Assembly: GCA_946807835.1 (NCBI GenBank)
Contig: OX327706.1
Location: forward strand, 20,573,001-20,637,000
Length of the DNA stretch: 64,000 nt
Direction of reading: 5' to 3'
Source: Ailanthus altissimus
Taxonomy: Eukaryota > Streptophyta > Magnoliopsida > Sapindales > Simaroubaceae
This document shows, in pieces, positions 48,840 to 60,060 of the stretch. A program made the translations under genes and the position numbers. Positions within the stretch are counted from its first letter, which is position 1. Each line of letters opens with the position of its first letter. The notes below the pieces were generated by a model that ran no database searches, was not told the origin of the DNA, and was given only the letters and a program-made list of their open reading frames with translations.

Positions 48840-50990
48840 AATCCACAAAGAGGCTTAGGATAAAGCTACTCATATCTCCTTATTTGTTTTTGATTAGAGC
48901 TTAGGCCTTATCTGTTCTTATTCTTTAAGCTGAGACAAGAAGGCAAATTCAAGGAATTAAATTTAACACTTTCATTTCTGTTTCCCATCTTCTTTTTTCA
49001 AATGACAGCCTTATATGTATTAAGGCATTTGATGAGAGCTGTAGGAGACTCAAGCAAATTTTTTATTATCAATACTCTAAGGCTTCTAGTCAAGTCTTCA
49101 ACTATTAGAAGTCTTTCATATTCTACAGCCTAAGTATCTCTCAGAACCAAGCTTAAATAGTTCAAAGTGTTTTCCAGTTAAGGAGGGTGTCTATGTATGA
49201 GAAGTATATTGGTTTGTCTTTTATGGTAGGGAAGAAAAAAAAAAGTTTTTCAATGACATAAAGTTAGGATTTCCAGCAAGATCAATCAATGGAACAAAAA
49301 GTTTTTCTTCATTTTGAGGGGGTGGGGGACCTTAATTAAGTAGTAGTCCATGCCATCCCAACCTACGCCATAAGTGTATTCAAGTTACCATAGAATTTTT
49401 GTGCTGATATTCATAAGATGTTTGCAGACTTTTTGTAGGGATCAAAAAGTAACAATGAGAAGAAAATCCATTGGAGAAGATGAGAGAAACTCTTCCAAGG
49501 CAAAGCTGCTAGTGGCATAGGCTTTAGGGACCTCTTATACTTCAATCAAGCTATTATAGTTAAACAGGGCTGGAGAATTCTAAACAATCCTGATTCTTTG
49601 ACTGCCGAGGTACTCAAGGCTAGGTACTTCAAATCCAAGTCCTTCATAGATGCTGAGATAGAAAGTAGACATTTACTTCAAGAAGGGTTGAGGTGGATCA
49701 ATGGAAATAGCTCCAAAGTTAATGTCTACACTAGTAATTAGATCCCTAAGAAGAACATTCTGAAACCTTTCTTCACTCATTCTTTGCATGTTGATACTTT
49801 TGTTGCAAACCTAATTGATGAAAGGAACTATGGAAAGTAGATGTTCTCAAGGAATATTTCATTGACTTGGATGTAGATTAAATTCTAAAAATCCCTTTCC
49901 CATCAAAGAAAGGTGATGACAAGATCTATTGGCATCATAACAAGAGAGGTAATTATTCTGTCAAAAGTGGCTACTTTACAGCAGTGCAAAAAAAGTTTGC
50001 TGACTGGCTAGAATCATTAGACAAAAGTAGTAGGTGCTAGAAAATGATCCAGAAGAGTCATATTCCCCTAAAGTTTAAAATCTTCTTATAGAGGGCCTTG
50101 AGAAACATGCTCCCAACTGTTAGAAATCTCGAGTCTAGGAAAATTCTCTCATCCTTAATTTGCAATAGGTGTAAATCTAAATGCGAGGATGTTATGGATG
50201 CCCTTGTTGAATGTAAACTAGCCAAGAAAGTTTGGAAAATTTCAGACTTTGCTGAATTAGTTAAAAGGGTACAACAATCTAATCTTAAAGTACTGTTAAG
50301 TCTACCGTCATCTAGGACTACTAAAGAGGAAATAGCTATAATTGGGTCCTTAATGTGGGTTATCCAGAAGGCAAGAAACCTCTTTATTATGAAAAACAAA
50401 AAAGAAAACCCAAGGGAAACCATTGCTAAAGCTAAAGCTGTAGTGGATCCTAAATGGATTCAAGAAACCTTTGTCAGTCTAGGAAATACTAATGATGTGG
50501 TTAAAAAGAATACTGAATTGGAACCCCCCACTCCTAAATGGACTAATTTGAATGTTGATGCGACAGTTAGGAAAGAATAATAGCAAATGGGACTTGGAGT
50601 AATATTTAGAGATTGGTATGACTCAATTCTGGGAATGGCGATAGATCACATGTTCAGTAATGGAGATGTTGAGACTGCTGAAGCTGAGGCCCTTTTATTT
50701 GGTTTGAATACTGCTATCACCAATGGCCTACCCCTTGGAGATTGAATCTGATGCTATGAACGTCATTGCTCTTGTTAAATGAGGCATTTAATTCTATAAG
50801 GAGATTTTCTGGATAATTCAAAATATCCTTGATGTTATGAAAAATAAGTCTCAAATTGTAATTAGACATATTTTTAGGATAAAAATATCTTGGCTCACAA
50901 TCTAGCCAAAGCAGCTCTTAACTACCAGTCTGTTAATTTTTGGCGAGATTATTTCCCATGTGTTGCTTAATTAATGAATTTACTTAAAAA
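48840..50990 (+). pseudogene. LINE ORF2 remnant: C-terminal RT, zf-RVT, RNase H
   Basis: Right after the solo LTR the RT frame resumes at NPQRGLR, then SHLLFSNDSLIC in place of the active-site FADD box (48995-49006). An open stretch 50098-50580 holds the zinc-binding region (CNRCKSKCEDVMDALVEC) and the start of an RNase H domain (WTNLNVDA). RNase H continues in frame after one stop (GDVETAEAEALLFGL). Reverse transcription would not be possible. Confidence 0.75.
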
Positions 50991-51004
50991 CAAATTCAAC
51001 TCTA

Positions 51005-52137
51005 TATAGTCGATGATTTGGCTTAGATTACAAATTTAGGATTGATATATAATTTAGACTTGCCTATTCACAGATTTACAAATAGGTCACATGTATCAAC
51101 AAGTCACATGCATTATAAGGAGGCAGAAATGAATTTAATTTTGAATTCTATTATAATTTTAATTAATTAATTATTATTTTGCACGAAGAATTATTTTTAA
51201 CAAGTAAATGAATCTCACTTAAATCATTATTTTTTTAATTGATGACTTATTAATGAATTTAAAATTCTTATTGACTCAGGTTTAATTAAATATGAATGCT
51301 CACGCATACTTTAAAAAAAATTGAAACTCACATTCTATAAAAAGAGATGATTATTTGTTTATGCATTCATATAAAATTCACAATTGATTTATCATTGATT
51401 GATTGAGCGATTCATTGAATTATTGTTAAATCATCAATTCATACACACAATAGATATTATAATCTCTTGCTTGTCTTTTTAAATATTCATCCACACATTG
51501 GTGCCCATTATTTCTTACAAATATCGACTTGAGTGTAAGAGTATTTTTTTCTTGTAGGAGAACAATGCACTTTCGTTGATCGAATGAGTATGCAAGGATA
51601 AAAAGGTAATTGGCTGCAGAGGTTTCGAAGCAAATCTTTGAGGGTGAATGATGCATGCGTGAAGCCAAAAGTGGATAATATCTATTTGGTTGGACCCTGG
51701 TGTTACAGATTGTATTAATCATATTAGAAATCACTAATCGTTATTGTAAGAACTTAAAGTTTGAAAATTTATGGTTCCAAAAAAGACAGAAATAAAAAGC
51801 GATCAAATTGCTAAAGACAATGAAGCTACAACATAAAAATAATTGCAAAAAAATAAAGATAACCTAAAGAGGAAACATGCAACTCTACAAAATTAGTAAG
51901 CTCTTTCATATTTATGAATATACAACAAAAAAGATACAACTCTTTCTTCGCATGCTAAATTCATTTGAATTCAGTTAAAACTTACTTTGAAGTTACAAAA
52001 TGAGAATACGAATGTATAAATAAATGAATGTAATAATTTAATATGAGTTTGCTTTCTCGAAAAAGTTAATACAAGTATAGATTTAACTCATTAACCAATT
52101 ATCTAAGCATGCTTCTTTAGAGACAGTCAATACTTAC
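51005..52137. repeat. Old LTR-like repeat, copy a
   Basis: 51010-51420 resembles 36300-36690, and 51360-51640 resembles 58130-58380 (shared TTGCTTGTCTTT, TTAAGTGT / TTGAGTGT, AGAGTATTTTTTT, TGCAGAGGTTT). GACTTGAGTGTAAGAGTATT (51529 on) is like the U5 motif of Tat-type LTRs. Probably eroded LTR fragments; no coding content. Confidence 0.45.
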
Positions 52138-52141
52138 CTAG

Positions 52142-52613
52142 TGTCACGCCTCAAGTGCTCTTAAGCATTTCCTCAAGCACTTGGTGCGCGACTAGGCCTG
52201 CTGGAGGCCTCTTGGACCATGGAGCGCTACGTGGACCGGAGCTTCTAGAAAGCCCGCTGGTTAGGATGGAGAACCGGGCTTGGCCCGCAACTTATTAAGG
52301 AAGTTAACCCTAGTTAGACTCCCATAAGAGGTAGGAGAGCATCTAGGAATATTCTAAGGAATATTATCCCATCTTGTATATACACCGTTAGATCAAATAG
52401 ATCTCAGCCATTGATTGTATAGGGCTGCAACTATAAAAAGGGGAGACCCTCACTTGTATTTTTCATCTCATAGCTTGTTTTCTCTTCAGCAATATAGAGA
52501 GCATTCGTGCAAACACTTGGTGTGCTTATTTTCTCTTCTCTTTGTGTGGTTTTCTAGGCTGCTTAGCACGCAACGCGTCTAAGGCCGCACGGTCTCGAAA
52601 ACAGTCCGTGACA
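52142..52613 (+). repeat. 5' LTR of the chromovirus
   Basis: TGTCACGCCTCAAGTGCTC...CAGTCCGTGACA. Carries the promoter TATA box TATAAAAAG (52432 on). All four differences from the 3' LTR are T or A here against C or G there. Confidence 0.95.
52432..52439 (+). promoter_or_regulatory. TATA box in the 5' LTR
   Basis: CTATAAAAAGGGGAG; the 3' LTR has CTATAAAAGGGGGAG at the same place. About 180 bp before the LTR end, giving a typical U3-R-U5 layout. Confidence 0.7.
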
Positions 52614-52615
52614 GT

Positions 52616-52627
52616 TGGTATCAGAGC
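52616..52627 (+). other. Primer-binding site (initiator tRNA-Met)
   Basis: TGGTATCAGAGC, the standard complement of the 3' end of plant initiator methionine tRNA, starting two bases after the LTR. Confidence 0.9.
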
Positions 52628-52642
52628 AGGTTCAGTTCAGAG

Positions 52643-55318
52643 ATGGAGAAAGACGGCGCACCATCAGATTTGACTGAAGAGAGGGGTCGGAACCCCAAAG
52701 CTAAGAAGCACGGCGTGGCGTCTCGCGAGAAATCAGCAGATCCAGGTCAGGATGTGAGGGGTATGGTGAGAGCACTCAGCGGCGCTGTCGGGAAGGCAGC
52801 AGATCGCCTTGGAGAGCTGGAGCAGCAAGTAGAGAAGATCGAAGGGGGCCTCGATACTCAAGGAGACGAGCTGCGCACTCTCATCAGCACATCCATCGAA
52901 GCTTACGTCGATAAGCAGCGGGACTGGATTAAAGCTTTTCAGGAGAGCGTCCTAACCACAATGGACAGTATTCAGGCCCAAGTAGGGGAGCTACACCGTG
53001 GGCTCGAATCTGTCAAAGAGGATGTGGTGCTGTGCAAGCGGGCGGTGGCGAATGGGTCTGTCGCCGCTCAAGTGACGGTGTCTACACCGAGAGTCGATGC
53101 TCCTAAGCCCAAGGAGTTCAGCGGGAAGCGGAACGCCAAGGAGCTCGACAATTACTTCTGGCAGATGGAGAGATACTTCGACGCCCTAGGCGTACGGGAC
53201 GAGGATAAGGTAAACACCGCGACCCTATATCTCTCTGATCATGCAATTCTGTGGTGGCGTAGGAAGAGCGAGGAGATTCGCAAGGGTACCTGCACCATCA
53301 ATACCTGGACAGAGTTGCAGCAGGAGCTGAAACGCCAATTCTATCCGGAGAATGTGGCGCACGACGCTAGGAAGCGTCTAAAGGAGTTGAGACAGAACAA
53401 GTCGATTGGCGAGTACGTTGAGGAGTACTCTCTGCTGATGCTGCAGATCCCCAATATGAGTGAAGAAGACTTGCTGTTCAACTTCCTTGATGGGTTACAG
53501 ACATGGGCGTCCAATGAGCTGAGGCGGCGTGGAGTGCAGAACATATCCGACGCCCTCACATTGGCGGAAATGCTCACTGATTACCGCAAGGGTGATGCAG
53601 GGAAGTCCAAGAATTCGAAGCCCAATCACAGCAAAGGTGGGGGAACCAGAGAGTCTCATCCTCCGCAGGATAAGGAGGGGAAAGGTAAACCGCCCACAGG
53701 GAGAGAGCAGAAGCGCAACGGCGGGAGAAAGCCGAGATCTAGCTGCTTCCTTTGCGACGGGGATCATTGGGTGAAGGACTGTCCAAAGAAGAAGGCTATC
53801 AACGCAATGTTGGAGACTCAGCAAGCGGGTGAACAGGGACAATTGGGATGTCTCCAGTTACTCAATGCCCTCAATGCCAAGCGGGCAGCCCGCGCGCCAG
53901 CAGGAAAGGCGCTGATGTACGTTGAAGCCTACATTAACGGGAAGAGGACGCAAGCACTTGTAGATACTGGAGCTACGCACAACTTTATGAAGTATGCGGA
54001 AGCAGTACGCTTGGGCCTCAAGGTGGAGAAGGGGATTGGCTACCTCAAGACTGTGAACGCCGCAATCAAGCCACTGGACGGGGTCATTCGTGGAGTTGAA
54101 ATGAGCCTCGGAAAATGGAGCGGTAAGGTAAACTTTTCGGTAGCCCCTCTCGATGATTTTGATGCTGTTCTTGGTATGGATTTTCTGCGGCAGTTTAATG
54201 TGGTGCCACTTCCCCGACACAACTATGTATGCATCTTGGAGGGGGGACCATGCATGGTGCCGACAGTAAACAAGCCGACAGGTGGGCAATCCGAGCCCAA
54301 CACCCACACTACTCTCCTGTCCGCCATGCAACTGAAGAAAGGAGCTAAGCGGGGAGAAGAGACATACCTCGCCACAATATGGGAGGCAGATGACGAGGCG
54401 TACGGGGGCGAAGAGGAGCTGCCAGCAGAGATCACGAAAGTGCTCAAGCAGCACCAGGACGTGATGCCAGCAGCGCTACCACAGAAATTACCACCAAGAC
54501 GGGCAATTGATCACGAGATTGAGCTGGAACCAGGGGCGAAACCTCCAGCCAAGGCCCCATACAGAATGTCTCCACCAGAATTAGCAGAGTTGCGGAAGCA
54601 GCTCAAGGAGTTGCTGGATGCAGGGTTTATCCAGCCATCGAAGGCGCCTTACGGCGCGCCCGTGCTTTTCCAGCGCAAGCACGACGGATCATTGCGGTTA
54701 TGCATAGACTACCGAGCGCTGAACAAGGTCACTGTCAAAAATAGGTATCCCATTCCTTTAATTGCTGACTTGTTTGATCAGTTGGGGCAGGCAAAGTATT
54801 TCTCGAAGCTGGATTTGCGGTCAGGTTACCATCAGGTGCGGATAGCCGAGGGCGACGAGCCAAAAACCACCTGTGTGACGCGTTATGGGGCCTTTGAGTT
54901 TCTGGTCATGCCGTTTGGCCTCACCAATGCGCCAGCCACTTTCTGCACACTGATGAACAACATACTCCAGCCCTTTCTTGACAAGTTCGTCGTCGTGTAC
55001 TTAGACGACATCGTCATCTACAGCAACACTCTCGAAGAGCACGTGGAACACTTGAAATCTGTCTTGAAGGTGCTCCGCGAGAATGAGCTGTATGTGAAGA
55101 GGGAGAAGTGCTCATTTGCCAAGCCGGAGGTGGACTTTTTGGGTCACAAGATCAAAGAGGGCAGGTTGATGATGGACAGGGCGAAGATTCGCGCCATTGT
55201 GGACTGGGAGGCACCCACGAAAGTTACCGAGCTGCGGTCTTTCCTTGGGTTGGTTAACTATTATCGCAGGTTTATCAAGAGCTACTCCACCACTGCAGCA
55301 CCCTTACCGACCTGCTAA
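52643..55318 (+). CDS. Retrotransposon gag-protease-RT polyprotein, cut by a frameshift
   Basis: An 891-codon frame starting 15 nt after the primer site. Residues ~30-135: coiled-coil region. ~155-315: retrotransposon gag domain ([19 protein letters not shown]). Cys368-Cys371-His375-Cys380: zinc knuckle. D441 in DTGATHNF: aspartic protease active site. ~640-890: reverse transcriptase with catalytic YLDD at 786-789. Normally the frame would continue into RNase H, but a single-base loss near 55304 shifts it and it ends ten bases on (PLPTC-stop). The polyprotein assembles the particle and copies the element's RNA; this copy cannot make the full protein in one frame. Confidence 0.93.
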   Translation: MEKDGAPSDLTEERGRNPKAKKHGVASREKSADPGQDVRGMVRALSGAVGKAADRLGELEQQVEKIEGGLDTQGDELRTLISTSIEAYVDKQRDWIKAFQESVLTTMDSIQAQVGELHRGLESVKEDVVLCKRAVANGSVAAQVTVSTPRVDAPKPKEFSGKRNAKELDNYFWQMERYFDALGVRDEDKVNTATLYLSDHAILWWRRKSEEIRKGTCTINTWTELQQELKRQFYPENVAHDARKRLKELRQNKSIGEYVEEYSLLMLQIPNMSEEDLLFNFLDGLQTWASNELRRRGVQNISDALTLAEMLTDYRKGDAGKSKNSKPNHSKGGGTRESHPPQDKEGKGKPPTGREQKRNGGRKPRSSCFLCDGDHWVKDCPKKKAINAMLETQQAGEQGQLGCLQLLNALNAKRAARAPAGKALMYVEAYINGKRTQALVDTGATHNFMKYAEAVRLGLKVEKGIGYLKTVNAAIKPLDGVIRGVEMSLGKWSGKVNFSVAPLDDFDAVLGMDFLRQFNVVPLPRHNYVCILEGGPCMVPTVNKPTGGQSEPNTHTTLLSAMQLKKGAKRGEETYLATIWEADDEAYGGEEELPAEITKVLKQHQDVMPAALPQKLPPRRAIDHEIELEPGAKPPAKAPYRMSPPELAELRKQLKELLDAGFIQPSKAPYGAPVLFQRKHDGSLRLCIDYRALNKVTVKNRYPIPLIADLFDQLGQAKYFSKLDLRSGYHQVRIAEGDEPKTTCVTRYGAFEFLVMPFGLTNAPATFCTLMNNILQPFLDKFVVVYLDDIVIYSNTLEEHVEHLKSVLKVLRENELYVKREKCSFAKPEVDFLGHKIKEGRLMMDRAKIRAIVDWEAPTKVTELRSFLGLVNYYRRFIKSYSTTAAPLPTC

Positions 55319-57276
55319 AGAAGACTAAGGCGTGGGAGTGGAGTAAGGAGTGCCAAGGGGCTTTTGATCGACTAAAGGCAGCAGTGATCGAGGAACCAGT
55401 CTTAGCATTACCGAATCACCTGTTACCGTATGAGGTACATACTGATGCATCTGATTTTGCTATTGGTGGTGTATTAATGCAGCAGGACCATCCGATCGCA
55501 TATGAGAGCCGGAAGCTCAATGAGACGGAGAGGCGCTATACGGTGCAGGAAAAGGAGATGACGGGGGTCATCCATTGTCTGCGCACTTGGCGACATTATC
55601 TGCTTAGGGCAAGGTTCGTAGTGATGACGGACAACATAGCAACGAGTTACTTCCAAAGTCAGAAGAAACTCAGCCCGAAGCAAGCTAGGTGGCAGGACTT
55701 TCTGGCGGAGTTCGATTATGAGCTCGAGTACAAACCGGGAAAGGTGAACGTGGTGGCGGACGCCTTAAGCCGAAAAGCCGAGTTAGCAGCTATCAGCAAA
55801 CTGGAAGGTGATTTGCTCGGCCTATTTTATGAGGGAATGAAACATGATCCCGCAGCCACACAGCTCGCCACTCAAGCACAAGAGGGAAAGACTCAGCGAT
55901 TTTGGGTAGAAGATGGGCTTCTCTACACCAAGGGACGCCGGGTTTATGTGCCAAAGTGGGAGAACCTGCGGCGTAACCTCATTAAGGAGTGTCACGATAC
56001 AAAATGGGCAGGACATCCAGGCCAGCGGCGCACACGCGCCCTATTGGAGACAGTTTACTACTGGCCACACATGCGGGAGGAGATAGAACAGTTTGTCAAA
56101 ACTTGTCTTGTGTGCCAACAGGACAAGATTGAGCAGCGGAGTCCCGTAGGGCTACTGGAGCCACTGCCCATACCGGAGAGACCTTGGGAAAGCATCTCTA
56201 TGGATTTCATTGTAGCCTTACCGAAGTCCGAGGGGTGTGGAACTATCATTGTGGTGGTAGATCGGTTTTCCAAGTATGCGACTTTCATACCAGCACCCAA
56301 AGAGTGTAATGCGGAAGAGACAGCCAAACTTTTCTTCAAGCATGTCGTCAAGTACTGGGGGTTGCCGAGAGTGATAGTCAGCGATCGTGATACGAGGTTT
56401 ACGGGGAGATTCTGGACTGGATTGTTCAATCTCATGGGATCGGAACTTCGCTTTTCCACCAGCTTTCACCCACAAACGGATGGGCAGACCGATAGGGTGA
56501 ACGTATTACTGGAGCTGTATTTGCGGCACTTTGTGGGCACAAATCAGCAGGATTGGGTCAAGTTACTCGATGTGGCACAGTTCTCGTATAACTTGCAGAG
56601 GAGTGAATCGACGAACCAGAGTCCATTCGAGTTAGCTACTGGCCAGCAGCCTCTCACGCTGCATGCACTCGTGTCCAGCGATACTGGGAAGAGTCCAGCA
56701 GCCTACAAAGCTGCGAAGTCCTGGCAGGAACAATCGGACAAGGCGCGAGTGTGTCTGGACAAGGCGACGAAACGGATGAAGAAATGGGCTGACGGTAAGC
56801 GAAGACATGTTGAGTACAGCATGGGGGATTTAGTGATGGTGAAAATTCTTCCGACGCAGCACAAGTCTACGCGCCCACTTCACAAGGGTCTTGTTCGAAA
56901 GTATGAGGGGCCATTTCCTATTGCCAAGAGGGTTGGCAATGTCTCGTACAAGGTGGAGCTGCCTTTGAGACTTCGGCTATATCCGGTGTTTCACGCAAGC
57001 TGCCTAAAGCCATACCATGGTGATGCGGAGGACACGGAACGTGGGCCACAAACCAGGGCACCATTGGGAGTTTCCACATCTTACGACAAGGAGGCTGAAC
57101 TTATCCTTGATGTGAGGACAGTGCGGAAGAAGAACTGCCGCCCAAGTCGTGAGTATCTCGTCAAGTGGAAAGGATTGCCCGACAGCGAAGCAAGCTGGGA
57201 ACCCGAGACCGCACTGTGGCAGTTTGAGAACAAGGTGCGCGAGTTCCAGCAAGGACGCGACGAGGGCGTCGCGTGA
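55306..57276 (+). pseudogene. RNase H-integrase-chromodomain part of gag-pol, after the frameshift
   Basis: Open from the frameshift to the TGA; the first ATG in this frame is 55384. Residue numbers count from that ATG. D21 in TDASDFAIGG starts the RNase H catalytic set. A His2Cys2 integrase zinc domain lies at ~55990-56120 (HDTKWAGHPG ... TCLVCQQ). The integrase core shows D274 (SMDFIVALP) and D334 (VSDRDTRF), but the third catalytic position, 35 residues after D334, is Asp370 (QTDRVN; GAT at 56491-56493) where the family has Glu. A C-terminal chromodomain (EYLVKWKGLPDSEASWEPE) ends the protein; in chromoviruses it guides integration to modified chromatin. No start of its own, so unlikely to be expressed. 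Confidence 0.9.
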
Positions 57277-57280
57277 ATTT

Positions 57281-57292
57281 GGTGGGGGAGAA
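57281..57292 (+). other. Polypurine tract
   Basis: GGTGGGGGAGAA immediately before the 3' LTR, the expected plus-strand primer. Confidence 0.85.
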
Positions 57293-57764
57293 TGTCACGC
57301 CCCAAGTGCTCTCAAGCATTTCCTCAAGCACTTGGTGCGCGACTAGGCCTGCTGGAGGCCTCTTGGACCATGGAGCGCTACGTGGACCGGAGCTTCTAGA
57401 AGGCCCGCTGGTTAGGATGGAGAACCGGGCTTGGCCCGCAACTTATTAAGGAAGTTAACCCTAGTTAGACTCCCATAAGAGGTAGGAGAGCATCTAGGAA
57501 TATTCTAAGGAATATTATCCCATCTTGTATATACACCGTTAGATCAAATAGATCTCAGCCATTGATTGTATAGGGCTGCAACTATAAAAGGGGGAGACCC
57601 TCACTTGTATTTTTCATCTCATAGCTTGTTTTCTCTTCAGCAATATAGAGAGCATTCGTGCAAACACTTGGTGTGCTTATTTTCTCTTCTCTTTGTGTGG
57701 TTTTCTAGGCTGCTTAGCACGCAACGCGTCTAAGGCCGCACGGTCTCGAAAACAGTCCGTGACA
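57293..57764 (+). repeat. 3' LTR of the chromovirus
   Basis: Same length as the 5' LTR with four differences (about 99.2% identity by eye), indicating recent insertion. Confidence 0.95.
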
Positions 57765-57768
57765 CTAG

Positions 57769-59140
57769 GCATACTTTCTTAAAAACAAAATAACCAATAC
57801 TTGCCTAGATATGACAATAGGATAGATAATCTAGACTCGTTTCCTCGGACATAGTTGATACTAGCTTAGATTCAACAATTTGATTGATAAATCTATAATT
57901 CTTTCAAACAAGTAATCAAACTTGGATTGGTGACTTTGTAGGGGATTTATATAGGTACCAAATTAAATATAATTTGTACTGACCAATTACAGCAAGCTAC
58001 CTATTTAAGAGTGTCCAAATAGAATTAGACTTTAAATTGAATTCACACTCATTTTAATTAAAGTTTGAATTAAATTCATGCGTATATACATATTTTGAAA
58101 AAGGATTTGAATTTTACCCTATGAATATGAGCCATTATTCATGAGTTATTTATTTATTCATTCATCATTGATTCATTTAGATATATAATTCACGATTCAT
58201 TCATACAAAAAATATTACTACCTTGCTTGTCTTTACAAACACTTTTTCACACATAGCATCCCTTTCTTGGATAAATATTAATTTAAGTGTCAGAGTATTT
58301 TTTTTTTATAAAAGAACGGTATGCTTTCATTATTCGAAGGAATATATAAGGACAAGTTAGTAATTAATGTAGAGGTTTTATATCGAAAAACTTTAGTCAT
58401 GAATCGACATCTTTCTCTTTATAAGAGTTATATATATATATAATTTAGTGGGTTACGTAACTCTCTATATGGTGAGTAATCTTATCGCATATCATTATTT
58501 AATAAATTTATAATTTTTTATAATTTTTACATAATTTATAATGTGTTACAGAATACTGTCATATGTGCAAGAGCTCATAATGTATTAAGCTACGTGATCC
58601 ATTAAATCAATTATATATATATTTTATAAATTTAAGATATACACTAGAATTACATCTAATATCAATTTTGTGTTATATTAAATATTTACTCATATTTTAT
58701 AAATTTTATTCACTTCTCCTTATTATTTTATCATCCATCATCCATCGTTTATTTTTTATTAACATTTTTATCTTATACAATGAACGCTTCCCAACTGATA
58801 TATTTTCAAATTTTGTAGTTTGGGCAAATTGCTTTGCTGAATTCATATTCGAAAGCACTTGGTAATGAATTATCGTGCATTAGCTTTGTTGTTTTTTCAT
58901 GTTCTTTGTTGCTTTCTCTATAAGAAACTTTGTGTTATCACTATTTTGTTTTGTTTTTTTATTAATAATCTTAATTGTCGTAATAACAAATAGCTATTTA
59001 AAAGCAAATGAAACATTTTAAGGCACATGGACACTACTTAAGTAATGACGTGTTTCTAATGCCGATCTCCTATTGCAGATATCAAGTCGTGCACTTTAAT
59101 TTGACACTTCTATGATACAATTAAGCCATAATTTTGATAC
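57769..59140. repeat. Old LTR-like repeat, copy b, then AT-rich DNA
   Basis: 57940-58380 pairs with parts of 51005-51640: TTAATTTAAGTGTCAGAGTATT (58269 on, cf. 51529) and a TGTAGAGGTTT block. From 58400 to 59140 there is AT-rich DNA with TATATATA runs and no gene. Confidence 0.45.
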
Positions 59141-60060
59141 CCTTTTTATTCTATGCACAGCGAAAAATTATAACTCACATCATAAGTAAGAACACATAAG
59201 ATTAACATACTAATAAAGATAAAGAAAACAAACCTATCACAAAACACAAGATATATGTGGTTCGGCCAAAATTTACCTACGTCCACGGAAGATTCATAAT
59301 CTAGCTTCTTATTATTGATATAGATCACTAAGTATCTTCTTACATTATCAATGATCCCACAAGACTCCTTAGTATCTCTCATAGAGACCTCTAAGTATCT
59401 ACCTTTGATCACCATGACTCCCCAAGACCTCTTAGTATCTCCTCATAAGAGATTTTTACAAGGAATACAAGAATAGCCCGAGCATCTAAGCCAAAAGGAT
59501 CTATGATGTTTCTCTTTTATTCACTTAAGAACCTAAAGAAAACACTCCCCAAAGGTTACACCCTAGTGCACCATGCACTTAGTGCCTACCTGGCTCCTCT
59601 ATTCTCTCTTATGGTTACATCTTGAAACCTTAGATGCTTAATCTTAAACAAATAGTTTACAAGTATTTATATATGGTGTATTTCGTGCCTACAAACCCTA
59701 TTCCTTGTTGGAGTAAGAGTCCACTTGTTTTGAAAGTCCAAAACTTCTCAAAACTTGAAATTCTAAACCAAAATGGACATTCAAACGCGTTTGGGGGCCG
59801 TGGCGCTGGCCCTTCTCGTGCCCATCGCCGCGGCGTTGGAGACCCAGCACTGCGGCGCTGTGTTTCTATGTTGAGCGTTACGGCGTTGGCAGCTCTCTCG
59901 CGATTTCTTTGTTTCTTTCTCGTCTTTGACTCTCGTTTCACTTTCTCCATTGTGTCTCACACATTCTAAACTTCTCTATATGTGTCTCATATGTTCTAAA
60001 CTTCTTTGTAACTCTCCACTTTAATATTCATCTCAATTCTTATTTAACCAAAATGATTGA
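59141..60060. repeat. Probable decayed repeat with GTGGTTCGGCC / CTACGTCCACGG motif
   Basis: GTGGTTCGGCCAAAATTTAC followed by CTACGTCCACGG (59259-59288) is wording I recall from dispersed plant repeats. Nearby AAGTATCT / TTAGTATCTC phrases recur four to five times (59330-59440). A GC-rich patch with iterated GGCGCTGG / CGGCGTTGG words lies at 59785-59895. The open frames on both strands here are compositional. Confidence 0.4.

Larger units (their letters stand above)
42566..50994 (+). mobile_element. Full-length but decayed L1-type LINE (RNase H-containing), split by a solo LTR
   Basis: Flanked by a 10-bp duplication TTCAACTCTA (42556-42565 and 50995-51004), with an A-rich 3' tail AAAAACAAA just before the right copy. 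Net length without the inserted LTR is about 5.67 kb, normal for a complete plant L1. Order on +: ORF1 nucleic-acid-binding region with CCHC knuckle (~42.9-43.4 kb), AP-type endonuclease remnants (~44.2-44.8 kb), reverse transcriptase (~45.0-46.08 and 48.84-49.4 kb), zinc-binding zf-RVT region (~50.05-50.25 kb) and RNase H (~50.53-50.97 kb). Many stops and frameshifts; the catalytic FADD box reads FSND. Pseudogenised. Confidence 0.85.
52142..57764 (+). mobile_element. Young chromovirus-type Ty3/gypsy retrotransposon with both LTRs
   Basis: Two 472-bp LTRs (52142-52613, 57293-57764) differing at four sites by eye, a primer-binding site for initiator tRNA-Met two bases after the 5' LTR, a polypurine tract before the 3' LTR, and a CTAG target duplication (52138-52141, 57765-57768). 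The interior encodes gag, protease, RT, RNase H, integrase and a C-terminal chromodomain in that order. Total 5,623 bp, clearly more GC-rich than its surroundings. One frameshift at about 55304 splits gag-pol, and the integrase catalytic Glu is Asp. Chromodomain and domain order define a chromovirus; a Galadriel-like lineage is my guess. Confidence 0.95.

Noticed and set aside
53341..54454. Minus-strand frames over the chromovirus gag-protease region
   Set aside because: Shadows of the GC-rich sense frame; no independent features.
59634..59969. Overlapping frames on both strands around 59.8 kb
   Set aside because: Driven by a GC-rich iterated patch; composition only.
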